The position numbers and the translations under genes are program-made. From a virus, in IMG/VR virus record IMGVR_UViG_3300031167_000010, positions 1 through 40,050 of that record: a DNA stretch of 40,050 nucleotides. One strand, written 5' to 3'. The first letter of the stretch is position 1, and every line of letters starts with the position of its first letter. The notes below the pieces were generated by a model. It saw only the letters and a program-made list of their open reading frames with translations. It did no database searches and was not told the DNA's origin. Below, one piece after another: positions 1 through 6,799 of the stretch.

Positions 1-175
1 TGATTAAATTCATTATTCCTTTTTTTGTGTCTGAAGCATAAAGAGTTTTAATTTTTTTTTCATTTTCTAAAACAGTTACCCATTCCCTTTGAATTTTAGA
101 TACAAAATATAATTTATCTAAAAATTCAATTTCATAATTTTGTCCTTCCAACCTTATGCTATTATAAGTTTTCAT
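1..175 (-). CDS. hypothetical protein, 3' end cut off by the window edge
   Basis: An open frame starts at the ATG at 175 (MKTYNSIRLEG...) and runs off the left edge after 58 codons without a stop. The visible part is mixed alpha/beta-like with no recognised motif. It overlaps the end of the gene upstream by 14 bases, as is usual for the tightly packed small genes here. It is the last visible member of the unit served by the promoter at about 1.36-1.43 kb. Function unknown. Confidence 0.5.
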   Translation of the reverse strand, partial: MKTYNSIRLEGQNYEIEFLDKLYFVSKIQREWVTVLENEKKIKTLYASDTKKGIMNLI

Positions 176-344
176 ATTCTAATATTTTTTCTTTTATTTC
201 CTCTTCTTCTTTTGCTAATATTTTAAACGCTTGAAATCCTATTCCCTGCATTTTTTGCAATTTAACAATTAAATTTAATTGAATGTTTAATTCTTTTATT
301 TTATCCCTGTTTATCTTTAATATATTCATAAATTTCATTTTCAT
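162..344 (-). CDS. hypothetical small charged protein
   Basis: A 60-residue Lys/Glu/Ile-rich protein, probably mostly helical, with a heptad-like middle (NIQLNLIVKLQKM) that could form a short coiled coil. It overlaps the genes on both sides (44 bases with the upstream one, 14 with the downstream one), so it may be translationally coupled. I do not recognise the family. The long upstream overlap makes the exact start uncertain; MKFMNILK two codons in is an alternative. Confidence 0.45.
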   Translation of the reverse strand: MKMKFMNILKINRDKIKELNIQLNLIVKLQKMQGIGFQAFKILAKEEEEIKEKILEYENL

Positions 345-513
345 TTAAATCTTCAAATCTTTCTGCAATATCTTTTGCTATTAAAATTAATTTTACAAAA
401 CCATCAATTTCTCTCCTACTCATATCTTTTAATTCTTCATCTTGAATTGCTTCATTACAATCATCTAAATCATTTGAAGTGTTTTCAAATCTACAATATG
501 CCATATTTCCCAT
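301..513 (-). CDS. hypothetical small acidic protein (MAYCRFENT-type start)
   Basis: A 70-residue acidic protein. A second ATG three codons in, at 504, gives MAYCRFENTSNDLDDC, which to me looks like the natural start of a small protein type seen in Bacteroidota phages and hosts, so the first three residues may not be translated. It is rich in Asp/Glu with a C-terminal helix (IAERFEDLNENEIYEYI). It has no membrane segment and no catalytic motif I recognise. It sits in a run of short genes downstream of the promoter near 1.4 kb. Confidence 0.55.
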   Translation of the reverse strand: MGNMAYCRFENTSNDLDDCNEAIQDEELKDMSRREIDGFVKLILIAKDIAERFEDLNENEIYEYIKDKQG

Positions 514-544
514 AATTTTCTGTTTTTTTGTTTGTTTTTATTTT

Positions 545-763
545 TTAATTATTTCTATTTTCTCTAAATATTCTGTTTAAATTATTATTTTTATAGGTAT
601 AAAAAGAACGACTTTTCAAACCTTCACAATCAAATGCTTTTATCACAAATTTATTAAATCCTAATTGTTCATATTCATCAACAAAAACATTTAATTCGTT
701 AATATTATCAAGGTTTTCAAATCTTCTTTTTATTCCTTTAAATGCTTTAATTGAAAAATACAT
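545..763 (-). CDS. hypothetical protein, 72 aa
   Basis: A 72-residue protein starting MYFSIKAFKG, basic and aromatic. The pattern (short beta start, FVDEYEQLGFNKFVIKAFD centre, SFYTYKNNN end) suggests a small alpha/beta fold. The leader before the ATG is A-rich (CTAAAAACTAAAAATAAAAACT), like the neighbouring genes, which supports the start. No recognised family; role unknown. Confidence 0.5.
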   Translation of the reverse strand: MYFSIKAFKGIKRRFENLDNINELNVFVDEYEQLGFNKFVIKAFDCEGLKSRSFYTYKNNNLNRIFRENRNN

Positions 764-845
764 AGTTTTTATTTTTAGTTTTTAGTTATTATTTTTTTTT
801 GTTTGTTGTTTGTTTTTAAAATGGGAACTTTCATTCCCTTTTTTT

Positions 846-1043
846 TTATGCTTGAAATTGAACTAATAGTTTTAAACTCGTATTTCGTAATCTTGTCCAA
901 TAATCAATAGATTTTGCTTCTAAACTATCTTCTCCATTTTTTTTTGCTATAAAATAATGACCTCTATCTTTTCTTAATTTTAATTGTTTATTTGATTTTT
1001 CAATTTGATTATTTAATATTTTTGTTATTTCTGAATTTTTCAT
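846..1043 (-). CDS. hypothetical basic protein, 65 aa
   Basis: A 65-residue, strongly basic, probably helical protein (many Lys/Arg, KSNKQLKLRKDRGHY in the middle). Charge alone would fit nucleic-acid binding, but no domain is visible. The ATG follows an A-rich leader (CTAAAAACTAAAAATT) like its neighbours. It is the second gene after the promoter at 1.36-1.43 kb. Confidence 0.5.
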   Translation of the reverse strand: MKNSEITKILNNQIEKSNKQLKLRKDRGHYFIAKKNGEDSLEAKSIDYWTRLRNTSLKLLVQFQA

Positions 1044-1089
1044 AATTTTTAGTTTTTAGTTATTGTTTGTTTTTTAGTGAAATTATATT

Positions 1090-1311
1090 TTATACTCTGT
1101 TTATTAAAACTTTAAATTCTAATAAATCAATACTACCTATATAAAATTCTATTATTTTGTGTAAAGTATCTTTATTAATTTCTTTTACTTTTTCTTCATT
1201 TTCTTCAATATAATCAGAATAACTTAATGTTATAATCATACATTTATTTTCTGTTGTCAAGTTTTGTAAAACTTCTTCTGCTTTGTTTAAATTGTAGTTT
1301 GAATTTTTCAT
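1090..1311 (-). CDS. hypothetical protein, first gene after promoter P1
   Basis: A 73-residue protein, MKNSNYNLNKAEEV to the stop at 1090. The frame is open upstream to 1452, but I place the start at 1311. The ATG there directly follows the AAAAACAAACAAA leader used by many genes in this window, and the longer version would read through the promoter/operator at 1361-1376. Acidic N-terminal half, hydrophobic C-terminus (IEFYIGSIDLLEFKVLI). No recognised family. Confidence 0.55.
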   Translation of the reverse strand: MKNSNYNLNKAEEVLQNLTTENKCMIITLSYSDYIEENEEKVKEINKDTLHKIIEFYIGSIDLLEFKVLINRV

Positions 1312-1358
1312 TTTGTTTGTTTTTTGTTTGTTTGTTTTATAAGAATTATCTCTTACTA

Positions 1359-1430
1359 CAATATAAGTACTTATATCTGTTATTCCTAATGATTTATCAA
1401 TTATCTTTTTAATTTTAACATTTATTAACA
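1359..1430 (-). promoter_or_regulatory. promoter/operator P1 (palindrome class)
   Basis: Read on the minus strand: TTA, 21 bases, then TATATTG as the -7 box at 1365-1359, about 48 bases before the start at 1311. A perfect 16-bp palindrome ATATAAGTACTTATAT (1361-1376) covers the -7 box. Upstream at 1404-1430 lies a block with two TGTTAA hexamers 10 bp apart followed by AATTAAAAAGA. The palindrome and block recur at the same 43-bp offset at 6.16, 35.59 and 39.46 kb. The promoter assignment follows the Bacteroidota TTG/TAnnTTTG consensus; the operator role is inferred. Confidence 0.7.
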
Positions 1431-1472
1431 TATTTTCACTTAAAACCTTCATTTTGTTAAGAAATTAGAAAT

Positions 1473-2102
1473 TTAAACATAGATTCCAATCAACTTATTG
1501 AACATTTCACGCATTATTTCAGAATTTTTAAAGTTATAACTATCAAAATTTTTAATTAATGATTTTACTATTGTTAATTTATCTGAAATTTCTTTATTCA
1601 TTAAACCTAGATATTTGTATTTGTGTTGAAGTTTAGTATCTATTTTTTCAGCATAATTTAAACCGTACCTTTCAATAAGACCTTTGTAGTAACCTGTATG
1701 CCTACTTCCCATTCTTGCTGAATCCCTGTTACAACCTCTTCTTTGAGAGTGTATGTTGTTTAAATTATATCTTAATGTTGCGTTAGAACCTACTGCAATG
1801 TAATGTCCTGCGTCTATGTGGTCTAATGGTTTATTACAGTCAATGCAATTTACATATCCAAATTTCTTATCTATCATTTTAGATAATTTATTTATTTCAG
1901 CTTGAAGTTTTGCCTTCTCTTCTTTTGGGTGCGTGATATATCTATTTTTTCTTTTTTCTTCTGTTACGAGTTTCTTTTTTTTCTTTTTTTGTTTATCTAA
2001 TAAAAACATAGCTTTTGAGGTTTGACAATCAATTTTTTTGCACCATTTATTATTGAATTGATATTGCTCATATTTATCTCCACACGTTTTACATTTTGGC
2101 AT
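1473..2102 (-). CDS. ninG: NinG/Rap-like recombination protein
   Basis: A 209-residue protein resembling phage lambda NinG (Rap), a structure-specific endonuclease that cuts branched DNA such as Holliday junctions. The N-terminal 35 residues carry a Cys pair zinc-ribbon-like region (CKTCG at 4-8, then CKKIDC). A Lys-rich helical linker follows. The conserved core is at about residues 84-145: CIDCNKPLDHIDAGHY, then NNIHSQRRGCNRDSARMG and a TGYYKGLIERYG stretch. These Cys/His/Asn motifs are the NinG signature (HNH-like). It lies downstream of the DnaC-like loader, as ninG lies near replication genes in lambdoid phages, and away from the ERF/exonuclease set at 36-37.7 kb. It probably resolves recombination or replication intermediates before packaging. 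Confidence 0.88.
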   Translation of the reverse strand: MPKCKTCGDKYEQYQFNNKWCKKIDCQTSKAMFLLDKQKKKKKKLVTEEKRKNRYITHPKEEKAKLQAEINKLSKMIDKKFGYVNCIDCNKPLDHIDAGHYIAVGSNATLRYNLNNIHSQRRGCNRDSARMGSRHTGYYKGLIERYGLNYAEKIDTKLQHKYKYLGLMNKEISDKLTIVKSLIKNFDSYNFKNSEIMREMFNKLIGIYV

Positions 2103-2112
2103 AATTTTTTTT

Positions 2113-2382
2113 TTAATCTTTTTCCCAATTATTTTTATCTTGAAGTGTTATATACATTTCAAATAAATTGTTTTTTGAAGCTGATGCTATTGAAGATTTT
2201 TTTATTTCTTTTCCTAATCTTAAAATTTCAAAATCAATTTTAAAAATGTTTAATTCAGCAGTTTTTTTAACATTTCTATATTTTATGTGATTTCCATTTA
2301 ATTTTATAGGTAGTCCTTCCATTCTTTCAATATACCATTTTTTTAATTCAGAATACTTGCAATTTCTTTTTAATTTTTCCAT
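2113..2382 (-). CDS. hypothetical basic protein, 89 aa
   Basis: An 89-residue Lys/Asn-rich basic protein starting MEKLKRNCKYSELKKWY, predicted mainly helical with a C-terminal NLFEMYITLQDKNNWE. No recognised domain. It sits directly before ninG (10-base gap) and its start overlaps the 3' end of the 33-residue membrane ORF upstream, so it is probably in the same transcript as the replication genes. Confidence 0.5.
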   Translation of the reverse strand: MEKLKRNCKYSELKKWYIERMEGLPIKLNGNHIKYRNVKKTAELNIFKIDFEILRLGKEIKKSSIASASKNNLFEMYITLQDKNNWEKD

Positions 2383-2471
2383 TTGTCTAAGAATTCACTA
2401 GCTACACAACAGACTATGATAATCAATATCCATAATCCAATCAACTTTGTTATTTGTTTAAAACCTTCCAT
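2370..2471 (-). CDS. putative 33-residue single-span membrane peptide
   Basis: A short frame, MEGFKQITKL... to the stop at 2370, encoding 33 residues with one strongly hydrophobic segment at about residues 10-25 (IGLWILIIIVCCVA) flanked by Lys and Asp/Lys. It fills the gap between two genes exactly: its ATG is 4 bases after the preceding stop and its end overlaps the next start by 13 bases. That fit supports a real gene, although it is very short. No known function. Confidence 0.4.
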   Translation of the reverse strand: MEGFKQITKLIGLWILIIIVCCVASEFLDKWKN

Positions 2472-2474
2472 AAT

Positions 2475-2786
2475 CTAAAGGTATGATATTTCAGTTGATA
2501 AACTAAAAAGTATTTCTCCTTTAGTTTCAATCTTTCTTTTTATTTCATTTTTAATTGCAGTTTGTAAATCTTGAATTCTGTTATATTTTCTATAATCTAA
2601 ACCTGCTCTAGTTCTAGTCCAAAGGTTTGCACCAAAAGAAGAAATTTTACAATCAATTTCATTTCTAAAACTTTTCAATAAAACGTGAAAAACGAAAGGC
2701 CTATCTGAAAGATGAATTAATATTTGATAATCATTATTATATAATTTCTCTAAAGTAACTTCTAAATCTTTTATGTTTTTTTTCAT
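2475..2786 (-). CDS. hypothetical protein, 103 aa
   Basis: A 103-residue protein starting MKKNIKDLEVTLEKLY, with an AAAAAAAACAAATG leader. The centre (YQILIHLSDRPFVFHVLLKSF) is beta-rich and the second half helical and basic. I recognise no catalytic motif. It lies between the DnaC-like loader and small genes leading to ninG, so a replication-associated accessory role is possible but not shown. Confidence 0.5.
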   Translation of the reverse strand: MKKNIKDLEVTLEKLYNNDYQILIHLSDRPFVFHVLLKSFRNEIDCKISSFGANLWTRTRAGLDYRKYNRIQDLQTAIKNEIKRKIETKGEILFSLSTEISYL

Positions 2787-2801
2787 TTGTTTTTTTTTTA
2801 A

Positions 2802-3509
2802 TTATTTTCTATAATCTTTTGAATCCATTTTAGAACCTAGTGTTATCACGTTAAACATTTCATTCATTCGTGATTCAATTCTTCCACCGTAAATATCACA
2901 TATTTGCGTTCTAGTAAGGTTTGTCGTGATATGAGTAATACATCCATCTTTTAATCCTTTATACCTTTCAGATATGATATGTGCCATTATACAAATTTTA
3001 TTTCCATAATCCATTACTGTAGTTTCTTCCTCTCCTAAATCATCAAAGATTTTTTCCATCTTATCTCTTTTATTTGCAAACTTTTTTATTCCTTCAAATC
3101 TTTCAACTTTACCATTATACGCATCTACTTTTATAAATTTCATATTCATATCTGTACAAGATAAGAAACCAACATTTAAACATATTTTTTGATATGCTTT
3201 CATCATTTGAGTTTTTCCTGTGCCAAAATTACCACATAACCAAATCCCTTTATTTAATGAGAAATTATTATTCTTTTCAAATTCCGGTTCTTTATTAATA
3301 TACATACATAGCAAATTAATAGTGTTTTCTGTTTCTGAATCTAAGATTAAACCCTGTTTTCCATAAGAACTTTTCAAATGTAAGTCATTTAATATTTTAA
3401 CAAAAACCTGTCTTACAATTTTTTTATCATACTTTGTTTTAGTTAAAATCTTGCCTTCCTGCTTTTGTTGTTGTTGCTCTATTGTCTTTAATATTCCCTT
3501 TAAATTCAT
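2802..3509 (-). CDS. DnaC/IstB-like AAA+ ATPase, putative helicase loader
   Basis: A 235-residue AAA+ ATPase of the DnaC/IstB type. Walker A is GNFGTGKT at residues 93-100 and Walker B is IFDDLGEE at about 154-161. A sensor-like THITTNLT stretch and an IYGGRIESRM arginine-finger region at about 208-217 complete the family pattern. Such proteins load the replicative helicase onto phage DNA using ATP. The preceding gene is a replisome-organizer-like protein, the usual partner, and overlaps it by 71 bases. No helicase gene is seen in the window, so it probably loads the host helicase or one encoded outside. The N-terminus is Gln/Lys-rich (EQQQQKQEGK) and could be a flexible arm. Start taken as the only ATG that keeps the full domain. 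Confidence 0.85.
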   Translation of the reverse strand: MNLKGILKTIEQQQQKQEGKILTKTKYDKKIVRQVFVKILNDLHLKSSYGKQGLILDSETENTINLLCMYINKEPEFEKNNNFSLNKGIWLCGNFGTGKTQMMKAYQKICLNVGFLSCTDMNMKFIKVDAYNGKVERFEGIKKFANKRDKMEKIFDDLGEEETTVMDYGNKICIMAHIISERYKGLKDGCITHITTNLTRTQICDIYGGRIESRMNEMFNVITLGSKMDSKDYRK

Positions 3510-4140
3510 ACGTTTTTTTATTTTTTTTCCAAGTTCCTAATCTTCTTCCTATGCTAAATGATGTTTGTTTCTCAAATCTCATTTTTTTATCTAAATCTCC
3601 GTGTTCTGTCCAATATGAATAAAATTCATTTAAAACGGAAACATCAAATTTATCTTTATGCTTTGCTAAGTTTTCTTTGAAAACTGTTTTACGTTCTGAT
3701 AATGTTTTCGTTTTCTTTATTACATTATCTACTATTATATTATCTACTATTATCTTTATATTATCTTTATCTTCTCTAGTTGCTAAAGGGTTGCTTAAGC
3801 TATGCTTATTTTCGGCAATCTGTTTTTTCCTTAATGCTCCTTTTTTACCTGCATCTGATAACCTTTTCTTTCTAATTGAAAATTCAGATAATTGTTCATC
3901 AAGAAAAGTGATAGTTAAATTATTATCATCTTCTTTTATTAATCCAATTTCTAACAATTCATTAACCCTGTTTGTTCTTAATTTTTTTTCTGCTTGTATT
4001 ATATCAACGCATCCATCTTTGTGCCAATAGTAGGCACATAAATTTACGAATATCCCTTGAAGTTCATAATCCTCTAAAGTAATATCTCCATTTAACCATT
4101 CAGATGTGAAGAATTTAAAATATGGTAATTCTTTACTCAT
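3439..4140 (-). CDS. putative replisome organizer / replication initiation protein (winged-helix)
   Basis: A 233-residue protein. The N-terminal about 95 residues look like the winged-helix region of phage replication proteins of the DnaD/DUF1376 kind: YFKFFTSEWLNGDITLEDYELQGIFVNL, then NRVNELLEIGLIKEDDN and an FLDEQLSEFSIRKKR helix. A Lys/Ser-rich basic linker (AGKKGALRKK) follows, then a C-terminal helical part with FYSYWTEHGD. It immediately precedes, and overlaps by 71 bases, the DnaC-like loader. That is the classic origin-binding protein plus loader pair. Family assignment rests on motif shape and context, so the product name is an inference. Confidence 0.65.
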   Translation of the reverse strand: MSKELPYFKFFTSEWLNGDITLEDYELQGIFVNLCAYYWHKDGCVDIIQAEKKLRTNRVNELLEIGLIKEDDNNLTITFLDEQLSEFSIRKKRLSDAGKKGALRKKQIAENKHSLSNPLATREDKDNIKIIVDNIIVDNVIKKTKTLSERKTVFKENLAKHKDKFDVSVLNEFYSYWTEHGDLDKKMRFEKQTSFSIGRRLGTWKKNKKTYEFKGNIKDNRATTTKAGRQDFN

Positions 4141-4330
4141 AATTGTTCATTTTAGATTGTTTAATTATACATTTTTGTTCGTTGATTATTTCTATTTTAA
4201 ATTCTAATAAAGAATCATTTAATTTAATCCTACTATCTAATTCTTTTAATAAATAGTTTAAATTTAATTTCAAATCTTCTTTATCGGAATACTCAATAGA
4301 TAACTCTATTCTTTTCAAATTCTGTTCCAT
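4133..4330 (-). CDS. hypothetical protein, first gene after promoter P5
   Basis: A 65-residue charged protein (MEQNLKRIELSIEYS...) of predicted beta-alpha-beta character, with a C-terminal Lys/Asn tail. It starts 21 bases downstream of the -7 box at 4351-4359 and overlaps the replisome-organizer start by 8 bases. It is therefore likely the leader gene of the replication operon. The ATG follows an AAACAAAAACAA leader. No recognised family. Confidence 0.5.
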   Translation of the reverse strand: MEQNLKRIELSIEYSDKEDLKLNLNYLLKELDSRIKLNDSLLEFKIEIINEQKCIIKQSKMNNYE

Positions 4331-4350
4331 TGTTTTTGTTTTTGTTTGCT

Positions 4351-4383
4351 GTAAATATAAATAGTTATATCTGTTAAAACTAA
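4351..4383 (-). promoter_or_regulatory. promoter P5 (replication operon)
   Basis: On the minus strand: TTA at 4383-4381, 21 bases, then TATATTTAC at 4359-4351. The spacer contains AACAGATATAA as in the other family members. The palindrome is imperfect here (ATATAACTATTTATAT: two matching 6-bp arms, mismatched centre), and the upstream TGTTAA block is absent. It lies between the winged-helix gene ending at 4402 and the gene starting at 4330, so it should drive the organizer, loader and ninG genes. Confidence 0.65.
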
Positions 4384-4401
4384 TTTTTTAGGAGATTTAA
4401 T

Positions 4402-4839
4402 TTAATAACAATTATTTTCAACCTGTTCTTGATGAATCATATCTACTGTTTTAAATCCCATTAAGCTAGTAAACGAATCAGCTTTTTTAAGCCATATAAC
4501 GTACTTTTCTTTCCTTCTTAACAAAACTATCGCTTCAATTTCTAAAGTGTCTAAAACATACTGATAAACACTATAGGTCGTTCCTTCTGTTTCAACTTGT
4601 CCAACAACCTTTATCAAACCTTCATCATTTAACTCAGATAATCTTGAAGTTAATGTTTGATGAGCCATTCCCAACCTCCTTCTTAATTGATAAGTGCTTA
4701 TTCCTTTTTTTAATGAATCTAAATATGTTCCATTATATTCAGATGTATTATCTTTTATTTCTTTTAATACTTTTTCAGAATAACTTTTAAATTTTCCGTT
4801 TTCAATATTTTCTATCCAAGTCTTTACTTTTGCTTTCAT
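4402..4839 (-). CDS. winged-helix DNA-binding protein
   Basis: A 145-residue protein with an HTH/winged-helix region at about residues 45-95: a first helix around YLDSLKKGISTYQLRRRLGM, a recognition helix AHQTLTSRLSELNDEGLIKVVG, then a two-strand wing with GTTYSVYQYV. This is the layout of MarR/ArsR-like regulators and of host-range or replication control proteins. The C-terminal 50 residues include a hydrophobic LEIEAIVLLRR strand. It is the last gene before promoter P5. It could be a regulator of the adjacent operon, but its target cannot be read from the sequence. Confidence 0.6.
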   Translation of the reverse strand: MKAKVKTWIENIENGKFKSYSEKVLKEIKDNTSEYNGTYLDSLKKGISTYQLRRRLGMAHQTLTSRLSELNDEGLIKVVGQVETEGTTYSVYQYVLDTLEIEAIVLLRRKEKYVIWLKKADSFTSLMGFKTVDMIHQEQVENNCY

Positions 4840-4850
4840 AATTTTTGTTT

Positions 4851-5183
4851 TTATATTAATTGATTTTTAAGGTTATTTGTTTCTCTAAGTACTGCATCTT
4901 TACTCCACCTATCTAAAGTGTCCCAAGCGTGAGCAGTATCAAAACCAACTATCCAATCTCCTTCTGTTCCTATTGGAAATTCTTCCCATTTCAAATCATC
5001 AACAGAACTTGAAAATGTTAATCCTCCATTAACTTCTAAATTCGGTAATAATTCGTGAATTTCGCTATAACTTTTTCCGTGTAATTTATGTCCTTTAGGA
5101 ATAACTACATATCCATTTCCCCAACCGAAATCCATAAAACTTTCTCTGTTTAACCAAGTATTCTCTTTTACAAATGTTTTCAT
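4851..5183 (-). CDS. hypothetical protein with GWGNGYVVIPKGH motif
   Basis: A 110-residue soluble protein with features that look conserved: GWGNGYVVIPKGHKLHGKSY at about 20-39, EVNGGLTFS, WIVGFDTAHAWDTLDRW, and a short C-terminal helix. Multiple Trp, Gly and His residues suggest a compact globular fold, possibly enzymatic. I have the impression of similar proteins in many phages and mobile elements without a known function, but I cannot confirm that here. The start follows the usual A-rich leader (AACAAACAAAAAAAT). Confidence 0.6.
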   Translation of the reverse strand: MKTFVKENTWLNRESFMDFGWGNGYVVIPKGHKLHGKSYSEIHELLPNLEVNGGLTFSSSVDDLKWEEFPIGTEGDWIVGFDTAHAWDTLDRWSKDAVLRETNNLKNQLI

Positions 5184-5216
5184 AATTTTTATTTTTTTGT
5201 TTGTTTTTTTTGTTTA

Positions 5217-5519
5217 TTATATTATATAAATATTTTTTTTAAATAATTTTTGAAGTTTCATTTTTTTAACTCCATTTTTATCTAGCATAAATATAATTTC
5301 TTTATGTTTGAAAATTTTCTTCATTTCTTTATCAATTTCAGAATTCAAATAACTACCTATATAAATAATATCTTCATTTTTATATAAATAATAATCAAAA
5401 TTTACATCAGCAAACAACCTTATTAAATGTCCATTTTTTAAGACTAAAGATTTTTGTTTTGCAAAATCTATTGCTTCTTTAATTGTTCTCCCATTTCTGT
5501 ATATTTGTGTATCTTTCAT
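5217..5519 (-). CDS. hypothetical protein, 100 aa
   Basis: A 100-residue basic protein starting MKDTQIYRNGRTIKEAIDFA. The N-terminal part looks alpha/beta and the last 25 residues are Lys-rich (DKNGVKKMKLQKLFKK). The leader AAAAAACAAACAAAATG is the window's standard initiation sequence, which makes the start secure. No domain recognised. Confidence 0.55.
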   Translation of the reverse strand: MKDTQIYRNGRTIKEAIDFAKQKSLVLKNGHLIRLFADVNFDYYLYKNEDIIYIGSYLNSEIDKEMKKIFKHKEIIFMLDKNGVKKMKLQKLFKKNIYII

Positions 5520-5544
5520 TTTGTTTGTTTTTTGTTTAAATTTT

Positions 5545-5895
5545 TTATTTTTCTTCTAATTTATCTTTTAAATCTTCAATAGTTTCAATATCTAATTCAC
5601 TTACTAATTCTAAACCATAAATTTCAATCAATGAATTTACTACTGTTTCACTATTAATATCCATTGTGAAACTTCCAAAGTTATCATTATGCCATTGTTT
5701 TACAATTTCAATAGCTTCAAAACAGGTTAAATCGTGTTCTTTTAGCCATTCACTACAGTTGTAATATCCTATCAAATAATGGTCTTGCGTAAATGCTAAA
5801 TGATATAAATCATTTATGTTGTCATTTGTTAAAACTCCTTCATTAATATAATCTAATAAATGGTTTTGTAATTCTGTTTTAATTGTATTTTTCAT
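5545..5895 (-). CDS. hypothetical acidic protein, 116 aa
   Basis: I place the start at 5895 (MKNTIKTELQNHLLDY), right after AAAAACAAACAAG. The frame is open to 5967, but the extra 24 codons are low-complexity KIKTKIKTK read from the leader, and they overlap the upstream 58-residue gene. The protein is acidic and mixed helical with HLAFTQDHYLIGYYNCSEWLKEH in the middle, and ends DLKDKLEEK. It resembles small uncharacterised proteins of Bacteroidota mobile elements, though I cannot name the family. Confidence 0.6.
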   Translation of the reverse strand: MKNTIKTELQNHLLDYINEGVLTNDNINDLYHLAFTQDHYLIGYYNCSEWLKEHDLTCFEAIEIVKQWHNDNFGSFTMDINSETVVNSLIEIYGLELVSELDIETIEDLKDKLEEK

Positions 5896-5935
5896 CTTGT
5901 TTGTTTTTATTTTAGTTTTTATTTTAGTTTTTATT

Positions 5936-6112
5936 TTATGAATTTGCCCATTGATTAATTTTAGCAATTACAAAATTTGTATTATTTTGTCCCATTGAAC
6001 GTGCGAAAGAAATTAAATCTTCAATAGTTTCATCTTTTTCTAAACACCCTTCGGCTATCATATAAATTAATGCTTTTTCTAATGTTTCACTTTTAATATT
6101 ATAATTATTCAT
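5936..6112 (-). CDS. hypothetical protein, 58 aa, first gene after promoter P2
   Basis: A 58-residue frame, MNNYNIKSETLEKALIYM... ending QWANS at the stop at 5936. It starts with the A-rich leader AACAAAAACAAATAAA, 44 bases after the -7 box of promoter P2, so it is the first gene of that unit. Mostly helical and amphipathic. No known family. Confidence 0.55.
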   Translation of the reverse strand: MNNYNIKSETLEKALIYMIAEGCLEKDETIEDLISFARSMGQNNTNFVIAKINQWANS

Positions 6113-6153
6113 TTTATTTGTTTTTGTTTGTTATATAAGAATTATCTCTTACC

Positions 6154-6226
6154 TTAATATAAGTACTTATACTTGGTATTCCTAATTATTTACTACTTTT
6201 CTTTTTAATTTTAACATATTTTAACA
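6154..6226 (-). promoter_or_regulatory. promoter/operator P2 (palindrome class)
   Basis: Minus strand: TTA at 6185-6183, 21 bases, TATATT at 6161-6156. The ATATAAGTACTTATA core lies at 6157-6172 with one mismatch to the 16-bp palindrome of the other copies. The upstream block of two TGTTAA hexamers 10 bp apart is at 6200-6226, at the same 43-bp offset as the other three copies. It lies between the lysis cassette and the small-gene cluster, so it restarts transcription after the late operon. Confidence 0.68.
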
Positions 6227-6246
6227 AATAAGCGAGTAAAACCTTG

Positions 6247-6618
6247 TTAATTCGTTAAAAACATAGATAAAAGCATAATTCCAAGCGTTCCTAAACCTCC
6301 TATAATGAATGCAGAATTTCGTTTTTTCTTCATTTTTACGAAATTATTTTGTGATATTAGTAGTTTGTTATTGGTTTCAACCATTAACGAATCAGAATAA
6401 ACTATATAATTTTTTTGATTTTTGATTATTGAATCTTTGGTTACAATAATTAAATCCTTTAAAGGTTCATTAATTAAACATTCTAAACATTTAATATCTT
6501 GTTTTATTGAATAATGAATACAATTTTCACCGTGGATTAAGCACGTTTCTTGTGCTATCACGTTCATTGATTGACATATTGACAATATCAATGCTATTCT
6601 TAATAATTGCTTTTTCAT
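6247..6618 (-). CDS. putative outer spanin-like lysis protein (signal sequence, overlapping partner)
   Basis: A 123-residue protein with an N-terminal signal-like segment (MKKQLLRIALILSICQSMNVIA), a Cys-containing middle (CLIHGENC, CLECL) and a C-terminal hydrophobic helix (FIIGGLGTLGIMLLSMFL, about 105-122). Its first 92 bases overlap out of frame with the 3' end of the preceding 90-residue membrane protein, as in Rz/Rz1 spanin pairs. A Cys follows LSI in the signal segment, but the residue before it is Ile, a poor lipobox, so lipidation is doubtful. The C-terminal membrane helix is also unlike classical Rz1. It ends the lysis cassette. Spanin function is inferred from architecture and position only. 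Confidence 0.5.
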   Translation of the reverse strand: MKKQLLRIALILSICQSMNVIAQETCLIHGENCIHYSIKQDIKCLECLINEPLKDLIIVTKDSIIKNQKNYIVYSDSLMVETNNKLLISQNNFVKMKKKRNSAFIIGGLGTLGIMLLSMFLTN

Positions 6619-6799
6619 AAAAATTGATTTTAGTGTTTAAATTAATTATTTCATCTTGCATTTTAATTTTATCTTTTTGATAATTAATTAATGATTCTGA
6701 ATTTACACTAGAATTATCCATTAATCTTTCAACTAATATTATAACATATATAGCAAAAATTATTATTAAAATGTTTTTAATGGTTAAAAATTCCTTCAT
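6527..6799 (-). CDS. putative inner-membrane spanin-like protein (Rz-like)
   Basis: A 90-residue protein: a short cytoplasmic N-terminus, one membrane span at about 8-24 (IKNILIIIFAIYVIILV), then a periplasmic part of about 60 residues with coiled-coil character (LINYQKDKIKMQDEIINLNTKINFYEKAI). This is the layout of an Rz-type inner spanin. It follows the putative endolysin gene without a gap and overlaps the next, exported protein by 92 bases in another frame. Known Rz proteins are longer, and sequence similarity cannot be checked here, so the call rests on topology and synteny. Confidence 0.5.
   Translation of the reverse strand: MKEFLTIKNILIIIFAIYVIILVERLMDNSSVNSESLINYQKDKIKMQDEIINLNTKINFYEKAIIKNSIDIVNMSINERDSTRNVLNPR

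Noticed and set aside
1312-1452. Longer N-terminus of the gene ending at 1090
   Set aside because: It would translate the promoter/operator P1 and the leader (KTNKQKTNK). The same artefact appears at 5895-5967 and 35535-35580.
3677-4030. Plus-strand frame with hydrophobic start
   Set aside because: It is antisense to the replisome organizer gene; hydrophobicity results from reading Lys/Asp/Glu codons backwards.
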